64,000 nt of DNA. It comes from Rhodobacteraceae bacterium XHP0102. GTDB lineage: Bacteria; Pseudomonadota; Alphaproteobacteria; Rhodobacterales; Rhodobacteraceae. The position numbers and the translations under genes are program-made. Below the pieces are notes generated by a model. It was not told where the DNA came from and ran no database searches. It was given only the letters and a program-made list of their open reading frames with translations. Where the stretch lies: assembly GCA_025751475.1 (NCBI GenBank), contig JAOWLD010000001.1:310001-374000 (forward strand). Reading direction: 5' to 3'. Below, one piece after another: positions 28,745-37,893 of this stretch. Position 1 is the first letter of the stretch. Each line of letters starts with the position of its first letter.

Positions 28745-29530
28745 ATGCGAATTTTGATCACCAATGATGATGGCATCAACGCGCCTGGATTGGCCAGTCT
28801 TTCCAAAATCGCTCATGAGCTTGCAGGCCCGCAGGGCGAGGTTTGGACAGTCGCCCCTGCATTTGAACAATCAGGTGTCGCGCATTGCATCTCCTATGTG
28901 CATCCAACCATGATTGCAGAGCTTGGACCCAGAAAATTTGCGGCCGAAGGCACGCCAGCGGATTGCGTCTTGGCGGGGCTTTATGATGTGCTGCAGGACA
29001 GCCCGCCCGATCTGGTCCTCTCGGGTATCAATCGCGGCAATAACTCTGCTGAGAATGTGCTGTATTCTGGCACGATTGGCGGCGCGATGGAGGCCGCGTT
29101 GCAGGGTCTGCCTGCGATTGCCTTGTCACAATATTTTGGCCCTGAAAATGCACATCTCGACAATCCTTTTGAAGCCGCAGAGGTGCATGGCGCTGACTTG
29201 CTGCGTGCACTTCTCAAGCAGGCGCATTGGGATCAGAACGATTACCGGTTGTTCTACAACGTGAATTTCCCGCCCGTGGCCGCGGCAGATGTCAAGGGCC
29301 GCCGTGTTGTGGCACAAGGTTTCCGCCGTGAGACAAGTTTCAAGGTCGAAGCGATGATCGCCCCCAATCAGCGGCGCTTCTTATGGATCAAGGGCGGCGC
29401 GCAAGATGTGCCGACCCAAGCGGGCACCGATGCCCATGCCAATCTTTCGGGTTATATTTCGATCACGCCGATGCGAGCGGATTTGACCGCGCATGATGCT
29501 TTGGCAGACCTTAAAGCACGCCTTGAATGA
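28745..29530 (+). CDS. surE: 5'/3'-nucleotidase SurE
   Basis: A 261-residue survival protein that dephosphorylates nucleoside monophosphates. The metal-binding N-terminus [15 protein letters not shown] (Asp pair at residues 8-9) and [25 protein letters not shown] are the family signature. GGAGAGGG precedes the ATG at 28745, and a TTG three bases earlier is not used. It is followed closely by pcm and nlpD, the classical surE-pcm-nlpD order. Confidence 0.96.
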   Translation: MRILITNDDGINAPGLASLSKIAHELAGPQGEVWTVAPAFEQSGVAHCISYVHPTMIAELGPRKFAAEGTPADCVLAGLYDVLQDSPPDLVLSGINRGNNSAENVLYSGTIGGAMEAALQGLPAIALSQYFGPENAHLDNPFEAAEVHGADLLRALLKQAHWDQNDYRLFYNVNFPPVAAADVKGRRVVAQGFRRETSFKVEAMIAPNQRRFLWIKGGAQDVPTQAGTDAHANLSGYISITPMRADLTAHDALADLKARLE

Positions 29531-29540
29531 GCCGCCGTTG

Positions 29541-30182
29541 ATGCATGATCTTGCCGAACGAAAAATGCAATTTCTGTATACCTTGCGCTCCAAGGGGATC
29601 AGCAATGCGCGCGTTCTGGCCGCGATGGAGAAGGTGGATCGCGGGGCATTTGTGCGCGGCCACTTCGCGGATCGCGCTTATGAAGATATGCCCTTGCCGA
29701 TTGCCTCGGGCCAAACCATTTCGCAGCCTTCGGTTGTGGGTCTGATGACGCAGGCCCTTGAGGTGACCGAGCGGGATAAGGTTTTGGAAATCGGCACGGG
29801 CTCGGGGTATCAGGCGGCCATTCTGTCGCATTTGGCGCGCAGGGTTTACACGATTGATCGCCACCGCAACCTGACCCGTGCCGCGCAGGAGGTCATCACG
29901 GCGCTGGGTCTGCCCAATGTTACCGTGGTGACGGGGGATGGCTGTTTCGGGATGGCCGAGCAAGCGCCGTTTGACCGTATCCTCGTCACTGCAGCCGCAG
30001 AAGATCCGCCAACGCCGCTGATGGCGCAGTTGAAAATTGGTGGGATCATGGTCTTGCCCGTGGGGCAATCGGATCAGGTGCAAAGCTTGATCAAAGTGCG
30101 GCGTCTTGATCATGGATTTGACTATGAAGAACTGATGCCTGTGCGCTTCGTTCCTTTGGTCGAGGGGCTTGCCGAAGGATAA
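29541..30182 (+). CDS. pcm: Protein-L-isoaspartate O-methyltransferase
   Basis: A 213-residue repair methyltransferase that methylates isoaspartyl residues of aged proteins with SAM. Motif I is [18 protein letters not shown] (~residues 80-97). The conserved [21 protein letters not shown] precedes it. The ATG at 29541 lies ten bases after surE. The frame stays open upstream inside surE but gives no family-like residues. Confidence 0.94.
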   Translation: MHDLAERKMQFLYTLRSKGISNARVLAAMEKVDRGAFVRGHFADRAYEDMPLPIASGQTISQPSVVGLMTQALEVTERDKVLEIGTGSGYQAAILSHLARRVYTIDRHRNLTRAAQEVITALGLPNVTVVTGDGCFGMAEQAPFDRILVTAAAEDPPTPLMAQLKIGGIMVLPVGQSDQVQSLIKVRRLDHGFDYEELMPVRFVPLVEGLAEG

Positions 30183-30320
30183 TCGGTGCAAAAAGACAGG
30201 GCACAATGGGGTGCAAAGGGTAGAAACGACCCGTCAGTTTGATATATAGTTTTGTGAAACAACGCGTGTCGGAGCAACCGATGCCCCCTCTGGTGGCATG
30301 ACCAGAAGCTGAAAGAGCAG

Positions 30321-31505
30321 ATGATGAAACGCAATTCCCTTCTGGCGCGCGCTGCGCCGATGTCACATTTGATGATGCTCGGATTGAGTGCAGCCTTGTT
30401 GACGGGCTGTGTTGGCGCGGTCAGCGATTTGGATTTCGATTTTCGCGGCAATGCCATCTCCAACACCGATTTGAGTGCAACAGCCCCCCGTCCAGAGCCA
30501 GACGCGCAAGGTCTAATCACCTATCCCAACTATCAGCTGGCAGTGGCGCGTTCGGGCGATACGGTGCGCAGTGTGGCAACACGGCTTGGGATTGATGCGG
30601 AGGGATTGGCGCGGTTCAATGGGCGCGGCGCAGACGATGCCTTGCGCCGTGATGAGATTTTGGCGCTGCCGCGTGATGCGCGGGTGGGCAGTGCATCTGC
30701 TGCGCGCGACATCACCCAGATTGCGACATCCGCGATTGACGCCGCCGAGACCCGCAATCCTCAAGCGCCAGTTGTTCAATCAGGCGATGAGCCTGTGCGT
30801 CATCGCGTGACCCGTGGGGAAACCGCTTATTCGGTGGCGCGCCTCTATAATGTTTCTGTGCGTGCGCTTGCAGATTGGAACGGGCTTGGCCCAGATTTGG
30901 AAGTGCGCGAAGGTCAATATTTGATTATCCCGCTTGCGCTTGAGACGGCCACGGGCAACCGCGCGGATGGCGCGGCGCCTGGCGCCTCAACCCCGCCAGC
31001 GCCGCCTTCCGCGAGCCAAGCCTTGCCTGCTCCCATTGCAAGCCAAACCTTGCCTGCACAAGAGGGCGCCAGCGCACAACCCGCAACCAGCACGCCTGCG
31101 CCGCGTCCCGCCACCACAACGACACCCACATCTGCATCTGCGCCCGCAGCAGATGCAGGTGGTGCGCTGTTGCGGCCTGTGCAAGGCAATATCTTGCGTG
31201 CCTTTTCGGCTGAAAACGAGGGTGTTGACATCGCGGCGGCAGTCGGCACGCCCGTGCGGGCCGCCGAAAGCGGCGAAGTGGCTGCAATCACCCAAGACAC
31301 GGATCAGGTGCCGATTTTAGTGCTGCGTCATGCCGATGGTTTGTTGACCGTTTACGCAAATATCCGTGCCATCACCGTGGCACGCGGGGATCGGGTGACG
31401 CGCGGACAGACCATCGCAGAAGTGGGGCCAGGCACACCGTCTTTCTTGCATTTTGAGGTGCGGCGCGGATTTGAAGCCATCGATCCGATGCCCTTCTTCG
31501 ACTAA
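30321..31505 (+). CDS. nlpD: NlpD-like lipoprotein with two LysM domains and a degenerate LytM (M23) domain
   Basis: A 394-residue prolipoprotein: signal peptide ending in lipobox LTGC (Cys ~30), LysM 1 (~residues 70-118), LysM 2 (~155-205), a Pro/Ala/Thr-rich linker (~210-275), and an M23/LytM domain (~280-394). The domain lacks the zinc-binding set: the usual HxxxD region reads NEGVD (Asn in place of His) and the HxH motif is reduced to SFLHFEV with one His. This fits NlpD/EnvC-type activators of amidases, which have no hydrolase activity. Two consecutive ATGs (30321, 30324) are possible starts. It follows surE-pcm. Confidence 0.9.
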   Translation: MMKRNSLLARAAPMSHLMMLGLSAALLTGCVGAVSDLDFDFRGNAISNTDLSATAPRPEPDAQGLITYPNYQLAVARSGDTVRSVATRLGIDAEGLARFNGRGADDALRRDEILALPRDARVGSASAARDITQIATSAIDAAETRNPQAPVVQSGDEPVRHRVTRGETAYSVARLYNVSVRALADWNGLGPDLEVREGQYLIIPLALETATGNRADGAAPGASTPPAPPSASQALPAPIASQTLPAQEGASAQPATSTPAPRPATTTTPTSASAPAADAGGALLRPVQGNILRAFSAENEGVDIAAAVGTPVRAAESGEVAAITQDTDQVPILVLRHADGLLTVYANIRAITVARGDRVTRGQTIAEVGPGTPSFLHFEVRRGFEAIDPMPFFD

Positions 31506-31535
31506 GCCCCTGAGCAGCGGGAAACAGGCAGCATC

Positions 31536-31862
31536 ATGCATTGGCTTTATCTCACGATTGCGATTGTCGCCGAAGTGGCAGGAACAAGCGCGCTGAAGGC
31601 CTCGGACGGGTTCACGCGGGTTGTGCCATCTGTGGTGGTTGTGATCAGCTACGGTTTGGCCTTTGTCATGCTTGCACAGGCCTTGCGCGTTTTTGATTTG
31701 GCCGTGGCCTATGCGATTTGGTCAGGCGCGGGCATCGCCGCGATCGCACTGGTCGGGTTTTGGTTCTATGGGCAAAAACTTGACCTCGCAGGGACCATTG
31801 GGATTGGCATGATCATCGGTGGGATTGTTGTGGTGCAGCTTTTCTCCAACAGCGCGCATTAG
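31536..31862 (+). CDS. SMR-family multidrug efflux protein (EmrE-like)
   Basis: A 108-residue four-helix inner-membrane protein. The essential glutamate of helix 1 is present in IAIVAEVAGTSALKAS (residue ~14), and the second-half AYAIWSGAGIAAIALVG matches the SMR signature. SMR proteins work as antiparallel dimers that exchange protons for cationic compounds, and some paralogues export guanidinium. The AVAYAIWSG pattern is closer to EmrE/QacE than to SugE. Its place between nlpD and proS gives no further hint. Confidence 0.9.
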   Translation: MHWLYLTIAIVAEVAGTSALKASDGFTRVVPSVVVVISYGLAFVMLAQALRVFDLAVAYAIWSGAGIAAIALVGFWFYGQKLDLAGTIGIGMIIGGIVVVQLFSNSAH

Positions 31863-31973
31863 CATCTAGTCCACAGGCCCCCTTGCCGCATCGCGGCTGA
31901 TGGCCTAAGCGGTTTGGGTGACATATCTGCGCCATTTCAATGTGGTGCTGCCTTATCATCCAAGAGGATCGCT

Positions 31974-33329
31974 ATGCGCCTAACCCGCTATTTTCTGCCT
32001 GTTCTCAAAGAAACGCCCTCCGAAGCGCAGATCGCAAGCCACCGCTTGATGCTGCGCGCAGGCATGATCAAACAGGCCAGCGCGGGGATCTATAGCTGGC
32101 TGCCTTTGGGTTATAAGGTGCTGAGGCGGATTGAGACCATCGTGCATGAAGAACAGATGCGTGCAGGCCATATTCCAATGCTGATGCCGACCTTGCAATC
32201 AGCGGACTTGTGGCGCGAGAGCGGACGCTATGATGATTACGGGCAAGAAATGCTGCGTATCACAGATCGCCATGGCCGCGATATGCTCTATGGCCCGACC
32301 AATGAGGAATTGATCACCGATATCTTTCGCGCCCATGTCGGCAGTTACAAGGATTTGCCGCTGACGCTGTATCACATCCAATGGAAATTCCGCGATGAAA
32401 TCCGTCCGCGTTTCGGCGTGATGCGGGGCCGCGAATTCTTGATGAAGGATGGGTATAACTTCGACCTGACGAAGGAAGATGCGCTTCACGCCTATAACCG
32501 CCATTTGGTCAGTTACCTGCGCAGCTATGAACGCATGGGGCTGCAAGCCATCCCCATGCGCGCCGATGGTGGCCCGATTGGGGGCGATTACACCCATGAA
32601 TTCCTTGTTCTGGCCGAGACAGGCGAGTCCGAGGTGTTTTATGACAGCGAAATCACCGATCTGCGCTTTGGTGATCGGGATATTGATTACGACAATGTCG
32701 ACCAATGCCAAAGCGTGTTGGAGGAATTCACAAGCCGCTATGCGCGCACCGATGAAACCCATGATGCCGAGATTTTCGCACAGGTGCCCGAGGCGCGTCA
32801 GCGCGTGGCGCGCGGGATTGAAGTGGGCCAGATTTTCTATTTTGGGACCAAATATTCAGAGGCGATGGGGGCTGTGGTCTCGGATCGCGAGGGCAATCGC
32901 GTGCCCGTCCACATGGGCAGCCATGGCATTGGTGTGAGCCGTCTTTTGGGGGCCATTATCGAGGCCAATCATGACGAGAACGGCATTATCTGGCCTGAGG
33001 GTGTAACGCCGTTCCATTGCGGAATCGTCAATCTCAAACAGGGTGATGAGGCCGCAGACGCCGCTTGTGACGAGATTTACAAGGCCTTGAGCGCCAAGGG
33101 TCTTGAACCGCTTTATGATGATCGCGCCGAGCGTGCAGGGGGCAAATTTGCCACGATGGATTTGATTGGCCTGCCATGGCGGATCACTGTTGGTCCGCGT
33201 GGCCTTGCCAATGGCGTGGTCGAACTGACCTCGCGGCGCACGGGTGAAAGCGTTGAGATGAAGCCAGAAGAGGCGATTGCACGGCTGGTTGACATTTACG
33301 CGCCTCATTTTGAACACGTCAAAAACTGA
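31974..33329 (+). CDS. proS: Prolyl-tRNA synthetase, short alphaproteobacterial type
   Basis: A 451-residue class II synthetase that charges tRNA-Pro. Motif 1 begins near the N-terminus ([20 protein letters not shown]), motif 2 includes [23 protein letters not shown], and motif 3 [17 protein letters not shown] is present with the C-terminal anticodon-binding domain. The cis-editing insertion between motifs 2 and 3 found in longer bacterial ProS is missing, which is usual in alphaproteobacteria. AGAGGA lies five bases before the ATG at 31974. Confidence 0.96.
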   Translation: MRLTRYFLPVLKETPSEAQIASHRLMLRAGMIKQASAGIYSWLPLGYKVLRRIETIVHEEQMRAGHIPMLMPTLQSADLWRESGRYDDYGQEMLRITDRHGRDMLYGPTNEELITDIFRAHVGSYKDLPLTLYHIQWKFRDEIRPRFGVMRGREFLMKDGYNFDLTKEDALHAYNRHLVSYLRSYERMGLQAIPMRADGGPIGGDYTHEFLVLAETGESEVFYDSEITDLRFGDRDIDYDNVDQCQSVLEEFTSRYARTDETHDAEIFAQVPEARQRVARGIEVGQIFYFGTKYSEAMGAVVSDREGNRVPVHMGSHGIGVSRLLGAIIEANHDENGIIWPEGVTPFHCGIVNLKQGDEAADAACDEIYKALSAKGLEPLYDDRAERAGGKFATMDLIGLPWRITVGPRGLANGVVELTSRRTGESVEMKPEEAIARLVDIYAPHFEHVKN

Positions 33330-33340
33330 GGGAGCAGGCG

Positions 33341-33913
33341 ATGTCCGCATCATCGAACCATGGGTTAGAGATTGATTGGGAAACCATTCCTGCACCTGTG
33401 GATGATGGGGCGGCGGATCATTTGCGCGGCGAACGTTTGCCCGATATGGCCTTGCGCGCCAGCGATGGCCACAGCGTGCGCTTGGCCGCATTGCGGGGTT
33501 TGACCGTCATCTTTGCTTATCCGCGCACGGGGCGGCCCGATGTCGCCTTGCCCGATGGGTGGAATGATATTCCAGGCGCGCGGGGGTGCACCCCGCAATC
33601 TTGCGCGTTCCGTGATCTCTATGCGGAGCTGCGTGCCCTTGGGGTGGATCATCTTTTTGGTCTGTCCACCCAAGACAGCGCCTATCAGGCAGAGGCGGTC
33701 GCGCGCCTGCACCTGCCCTATGCGATGCTTTCCGATCAGGAATTGGCCTTGCGTGATGCGCTGCGCTTGCCAAGTTTCGAGGTGGCGGGGGAAGTTTTGT
33801 TGAAACGTCTGACCTTGATCATTCGTGATGGGATCATCGAGGATGTGATTTATCCTGTCTTTCCGCCTGACGAAAACGCGAGCCAAGTTGTGAAGCGGCT
33901 GACGAAAGCCTAG
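33341..33913 (+). CDS. Peroxiredoxin, AhpC/TSA family
   Basis: A 190-residue thioredoxin-fold protein. The catalytic segment YPRTGRPD, then IPGARGCTPQSCAFRD, places a Cys-x-x-x-x-Cys pair (GCTPQSC, residues ~86-92) where BCP/PrxQ-type peroxiredoxins have their peroxidatic and resolving cysteines. It should reduce peroxides, with thioredoxin as reductant (inference). GGGAG lies upstream of the ATG at 33341, 11 bases after proS. It interrupts the otherwise common proS-lolC-lolD order. Confidence 0.8.
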   Translation: MSASSNHGLEIDWETIPAPVDDGAADHLRGERLPDMALRASDGHSVRLAALRGLTVIFAYPRTGRPDVALPDGWNDIPGARGCTPQSCAFRDLYAELRALGVDHLFGLSTQDSAYQAEAVARLHLPYAMLSDQELALRDALRLPSFEVAGEVLLKRLTLIIRDGIIEDVIYPVFPPDENASQVVKRLTKA

Positions 33914-33946
33914 ATCAAAGGGGAAACCCCGTTGCAAGGAGTGGTC

Positions 33947-35260
33947 ATGAACCGCGCCCCAAATGCCGCACCGACCCCACCTGCGCCGCGCCCCTTTGCG
34001 CGTTTTGAATTTTTGATTGCTGCGCGCTATTTGCGCGCCCGCCGCGCCGAGGGCGGGGTCTCCGCCATGACATGGATCAGCTTTCTGGGCATTGCCTTGG
34101 CGGTGGCGGCACTCATCGCCACCTTATCAGTGCGTGCAGGGTTTCGGCATGAGTTTGTGGGCACGATCTTGGGCGCAAACCCACATATTTCGGTTTATGG
34201 CGCGCCCAATTACAGCGCCACTGGCGCGATGACGCGAGAGATTGCCGATTACAGCGACATCTCGGCTGCGATTGCCGCCTTGGATGGCGTGGCGCACGTG
34301 GCCCCTGTTGTCACGGGGCAGGTGATGGCCGCCGCATTTGGCCGCAATGCAGGTGTCGAGGTGGTGGGGATCACGGATACGGATCTGCGCAATTTCCCGC
34401 TTGTGGCAAATCCAGAACGGGCTTGGGGCGATTTGAGCCAATTTGATCAGGGGGTTGCGATTGGATCGGGCGTGGCACGAGAGTTGGGTGTGGTTGTGGG
34501 CGATCAAATCCGCTTGATTTCCCCCGATGGTGCACGCACGGCTTTTGGCACAAGCCCGCGCATCGTCAGCGCGGAGGTGGTTTATATTTTCCAAGTGGGT
34601 CGGTTCGATATTGATCGGGTCCGGGTCTATATGCCGCTGGATCAGGCGCAGCCCTATTTCAATCGTGACGGCCAAGTCGACCGTGTTGACGTGATGCTGA
34701 ACGATCCAGAGCGCGCCACCGTCATGGTCGGGCAGGTGCTTGAAGCGGCAGGGCCGCTTGCCACCGCTTGGACATGGGAAGACAGCTCGGGCGCGTTTTT
34801 GCAAGCCTTGCAGATGGAGGATAATGTGATGTTCATCATCCTTTCCATCCTTGTGATGATTGCCACGCTCAATATCGTTTCAGGCCTCATCATGTTGGTG
34901 AAAAACAAGGGCCGTGATATCGGAATTTTGCGCACGGTTGGCCTCACGCAAGGCGCGATTCTAAGGGTGTTTTTCATCTGTGGGGCATCGGTGGGCGTGG
35001 CGGGCACGTTGTTCGGCGTGGCGCTTGGATCGGCCTTTGCGATTTACATTGATCCGATTTTCGCCGCGGTGAATTGGTTGGCAGGGGGCGGGGTATGGGA
35101 TCCGTCCGTGCGGTATCTGTCGCAATTGCCCGCACGGCTTGAGATGGGCGATATCATTTCTGCCATGTCCCTGTCGCTTGGTCTGTCCTTTCTGGTGACG
35201 ATTTTTCCTGCCCGCCGTGCGGCACGGATGAACCCTGTGGAGGCGCTGCGCTATGAGTGA
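33947..35260 (+). CDS. lolC: Lipoprotein-releasing ABC transporter permease LolC/LolE
   Basis: A 437-residue inner-membrane permease. With LolD it extracts mature lipoproteins from the inner membrane for transfer to LolA. Architecture: cytoplasmic N-terminus, TM1 (~residues 40-60), a large periplasmic MacB-like domain (~60-285), then three TM helices with LVKNKGRDIGILRTVGL between TM2 and TM3, typical of the FtsX family. The ATG at 33947 has AAGGAG five bases upstream. It overlaps lolD by eight bases. A single gene fits the LolF-type homodimer known from other alphaproteobacteria. Confidence 0.93.
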   Translation: MNRAPNAAPTPPAPRPFARFEFLIAARYLRARRAEGGVSAMTWISFLGIALAVAALIATLSVRAGFRHEFVGTILGANPHISVYGAPNYSATGAMTREIADYSDISAAIAALDGVAHVAPVVTGQVMAAAFGRNAGVEVVGITDTDLRNFPLVANPERAWGDLSQFDQGVAIGSGVARELGVVVGDQIRLISPDGARTAFGTSPRIVSAEVVYIFQVGRFDIDRVRVYMPLDQAQPYFNRDGQVDRVDVMLNDPERATVMVGQVLEAAGPLATAWTWEDSSGAFLQALQMEDNVMFIILSILVMIATLNIVSGLIMLVKNKGRDIGILRTVGLTQGAILRVFFICGASVGVAGTLFGVALGSAFAIYIDPIFAAVNWLAGGGVWDPSVRYLSQLPARLEMGDIISAMSLSLGLSFLVTIFPARRAARMNPVEALRYE

Positions 35261-35945
35261 TCAGCCCGTCTTGCGCCTCGAAGGGGTGGAGAAATCATAT
35301 AATCTTGGTCGCCCCAATGAGACCCGCGTTTTGCAAGGCGTTGATTTGCGCATTGACCAGGGCGAGATTGTTGGGCTGATTGCCCCCTCAGGCGCGGGGA
35401 AATCCACGCTTTTGCATATTGCAGGTCTGCTTGATACGCCTGATGCGGGTCAGCTTGATCTTTGCGGTCAGGCGATGGCGCGGGCCACGGATGCGGCGCG
35501 CAGTGCCGCGCGCTGTCGTGATTTGGGCTTTGTTTATCAGTTCCATCATTTGCTGCCCGAATTTAGCGCGACCGAGAATATCATCCTTCCGCAATTGGCC
35601 CTTGGCCATCCACAAGCCGTGGCAGAGGACCGTGCAAAGATGCTGTTGGATCATGTGGGCCTTGCGGCGCGCGCCCATCATCGTCCTGCTCAACTCTCAG
35701 GCGGGGAGCAGCAGCGTGTCGCCATTTGCCGTGCCTTGGCCAATGCGCCACGGATGCTGTTGGCGGATGAACCCACGGGCAATCTTGATCCTGATACGGC
35801 GGATAGGGTGTTTGATATGTTGCTGGGCCTTGTGCGCGCTTCGGGCATGGCCGCACTTGTCGCCACCCACAACCACGCTCTGGCCGCACGGATGGATCGC
35901 GTGGTGGTTCTGTCACAAGGTCAAATCGCGCCGCATCAGGGCTAG
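35253..35945 (+). CDS. lolD: Lipoprotein-releasing ABC transporter ATP-binding protein
   Basis: A 230-residue ABC ATPase powering lipoprotein release. Walker A is APSGAGKSTLL (~residue 45), signature LSGGEQQRVAICRAL, Walker B MLLADEPTGNLD and the H-loop ATHNHALA are all intact. The Q-loop FVYQFHHLLPEFSATENIILP is LolD-like. Translationally coupled to lolC. Ends nine bases before the converging hydrolase gene. Confidence 0.95.
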   Translation: MSDQPVLRLEGVEKSYNLGRPNETRVLQGVDLRIDQGEIVGLIAPSGAGKSTLLHIAGLLDTPDAGQLDLCGQAMARATDAARSAARCRDLGFVYQFHHLLPEFSATENIILPQLALGHPQAVAEDRAKMLLDHVGLAARAHHRPAQLSGGEQQRVAICRALANAPRMLLADEPTGNLDPDTADRVFDMLLGLVRASGMAALVATHNHALAARMDRVVVLSQGQIAPHQG

Positions 35946-35954
35946 GGGCGCGGG

Positions 35955-36872
35955 TTAAGAGAGCAGATTGCCCAAAAACCTGTCGATTGCCCGCAAGGCT
36001 TGATCGCGCAGATCATCAGTCTCCATCAATATCTCATGCGCGGCACCTTGGATTTCCAAAATCTCAGCCACGGGCCATTGAGACAAATTTGCGCTGATTT
36101 GCGCGCGCGACACAATCCGCTCATCCGTTCCCACGAAGGCCAAAACCGGAATATTTTGTGGGGCTGTCAACCCTGCTAGGGCGCGACATTCGCGCAAGGC
36201 GTGATGCACCCATGCAATCGATGGCCCGCCAAGTGCCAACAAGGGATCGCGTTTGACCATGTCAGCCAGCGCGTCCAGCCGCGCACGGTCATGGGTCAAT
36301 GGGTTGTCCTCAAACGCCATCGGCACATAGGGGCCTTGCGTTGGCGCATAATGCGTGTGCAATCCAAGTGGCTTGGCCAGATGATAGCTGATTTTTGCCA
36401 AAAGACGCAGCGCAGGACGCAATTCAATATCCCACATAGGGGCGGAGAAAATCGCCGCAGCGGGTCGAAACCCGTTGTGCAGGGCGCGCAGGCCAATTGC
36501 CCCGCCCATGGAATGGGCAAACATCACCCATGGTTGGGGCAGGTCGCACTCCGCGCAAAATTTCAAAAACGCGTCAACATCTTGCTGATATGCCGCGAAA
36601 TCCGTGACATGACCGATTTCAGAATCCTGAAGCAGGCGCTGGGACAAACCCTGTCCGCGCCAGTCCACCGCCGCCATGCCCCAACCACGTGCGGAAAATT
36701 CTTGCGCGGTTTCGCCGTATTTTTCCAAAAATTCGGTGCGGCCTGAAAATAAAATGATTGTGCCTTTTTCACCTTTGCCCCAATGCCCCGCGCGCAGGCG
36801 CTTGCCGTCTGCCGTGGTGATCCACTCCAGATGGGTGGGTTGGGCATGGCCGAAAAAAGCGGGTGCGTTCAC
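35955..36872 (-). CDS. Alpha/beta hydrolase, lysophospholipase-like
   Basis: A 305-residue serine hydrolase with the nucleophile elbow AHSMGG (~residue 121), a late Asp in FVGTDERIV and His in QGAAHEILME, giving a complete catalytic triad. The N-terminal WITTADGKRLRAGHW and LFSGRTEFLEKYGET resemble the PldB/YtpA monoacylglycerol-lipase group. No signal peptide. The start overlaps the stop of the SCP2 gene (ATGA), so a lipid substrate is plausible. Confidence 0.85.
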   Translation of the reverse strand: MNAPAFFGHAQPTHLEWITTADGKRLRAGHWGKGEKGTIILFSGRTEFLEKYGETAQEFSARGWGMAAVDWRGQGLSQRLLQDSEIGHVTDFAAYQQDVDAFLKFCAECDLPQPWVMFAHSMGGAIGLRALHNGFRPAAAIFSAPMWDIELRPALRLLAKISYHLAKPLGLHTHYAPTQGPYVPMAFEDNPLTHDRARLDALADMVKRDPLLALGGPSIAWVHHALRECRALAGLTAPQNIPVLAFVGTDERIVSRAQISANLSQWPVAEILEIQGAAHEILMETDDLRDQALRAIDRFLGNLLS

Positions 36873-37162
36873 GCCAAGACCCCACCCAAACGCATGGCTG
36901 CGCCCATATCCCCCTCCAATTGAAGCTTGCCTGACATATAGGCCATTGCGGGGTTGAGCCGCCCTGCAAGAATGTCTTGAAACACCTCGGATGTGGCGCG
37001 CATGGTGACATCTGCAGGTTCCGCCTCGTCACTGGGGCGCACCTCTGCACCTTCAATGATCACACAGCCCGCGCCCTCGATCACGAATTTTGCTGCGCCC
37101 TCATAGGGTTTGACCAGTTTTGCGGCGATGGCATCCACCGCTGCGGCGATCAATTCGGACAT
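36869..37162 (-). CDS. SCP2 sterol-binding domain protein
   Basis: A 97-residue single-domain SCP2 protein, small and soluble. Family features are the start AAKLVKPYEGAAKFVIEGAG and the C-terminal LAGRLNPAMAYMSGKLQLEGDMGAAM. SCP2 domains hold lipids in a hydrophobic tunnel. Bacterial versions may bind fatty acyl chains, but the ligand is unknown. It overlaps the hydrolase gene by four bases, suggesting a lipid carrier/hydrolase pair. Confidence 0.9.
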   Translation of the reverse strand: MSELIAAAVDAIAAKLVKPYEGAAKFVIEGAGCVIIEGAEVRPSDEAEPADVTMRATSEVFQDILAGRLNPAMAYMSGKLQLEGDMGAAMRLGGVLA

Positions 37163-37248
37163 GGTTCATTCCCTTTATTGCGCCTTGTGGTCCATGAAAT
37201 TCCATATCAAGGCTGGATGTGGCGCGCTTGGCTGCTAGTTTCCTTCGC

Positions 37249-37848
37249 ATGATGTGCGTTATTCGGATCAGCTTCAACATCCTGATTGCGGTATTTCTGG
37301 CAAATACGGCTGTTTCTGCTGTGGCTCATGCGCAAACCGTGCCACCCATTCAGCAGGATGACGCAAGGAGCGAGGCGCAGTTAAACGCCTTGCTCGAAGA
37401 ATTGAAAGCGCCTGTCCTGCCTGATTGGCAACGCGTTGAGGCGGAGATTTTGAACCTTTGGTCACGATCTGGATCGCCTGCGATGGATTTGTTGTTGCGC
37501 CGTGGCAGACAGGCCATGGCCCGCGATGATTACCAAGCGGCTTTGGCCCATTTGACCGCGCTGACGGATCACGCACCCGAATTTGCCGAAGGCTGGAACG
37601 CCCGCGCGACCCTTTTCTTTGAAATGGGCGATTATGGCCCGAGCCTTGATGATATTGCGCGCACCCTGGCCCTGAACCCAAACCATTTTGGCGCGCTGAC
37701 GGGTTTGGGGATGATCATGGAAGAGGTAAAAGCCTATTCGCACGCATTGGACGCTTTTCGTGCCGCGCGCGCTATACATCCGCATCGCCCCGACCTAGAA
37801 CAGGCGGTGGAGCGGCTGGAGCGCCAGCTTGAAGGAATCAGCCTCTAG
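37249..37848 (+). CDS. Exported TPR-repeat protein
   Basis: A 199-residue protein with a signal peptide (MMCVIRISFNILIAVFLANT, cleaved near AHA-QTVPP) and about three TPR units in the C-terminal half (QAMARDDYQAALAHLTALTD, the next starting EGWNARATLFFEMGDYG, and SHALDAFRAARAIHPHRPDL). TPR scaffolds mediate protein contacts. The ATG at 37249 is chosen because it starts the signal peptide. The partner is unknown. A 45-bp gap separates it from the helicase gene. Confidence 0.8.
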   Translation: MMCVIRISFNILIAVFLANTAVSAVAHAQTVPPIQQDDARSEAQLNALLEELKAPVLPDWQRVEAEILNLWSRSGSPAMDLLLRRGRQAMARDDYQAALAHLTALTDHAPEFAEGWNARATLFFEMGDYGPSLDDIARTLALNPNHFGALTGLGMIMEEVKAYSHALDAFRAARAIHPHRPDLEQAVERLERQLEGISL

Positions 37849-37893
37849 AGACGGGGCGGGCAGGGTTCTGCCTGAGAGGGCAAGACGGGCGAA

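Noticed and set aside
32199-32762. 187-codon frame antisense to proS
   Set aside because: Lies wholly inside proS motifs and lacks any family-like sequence.
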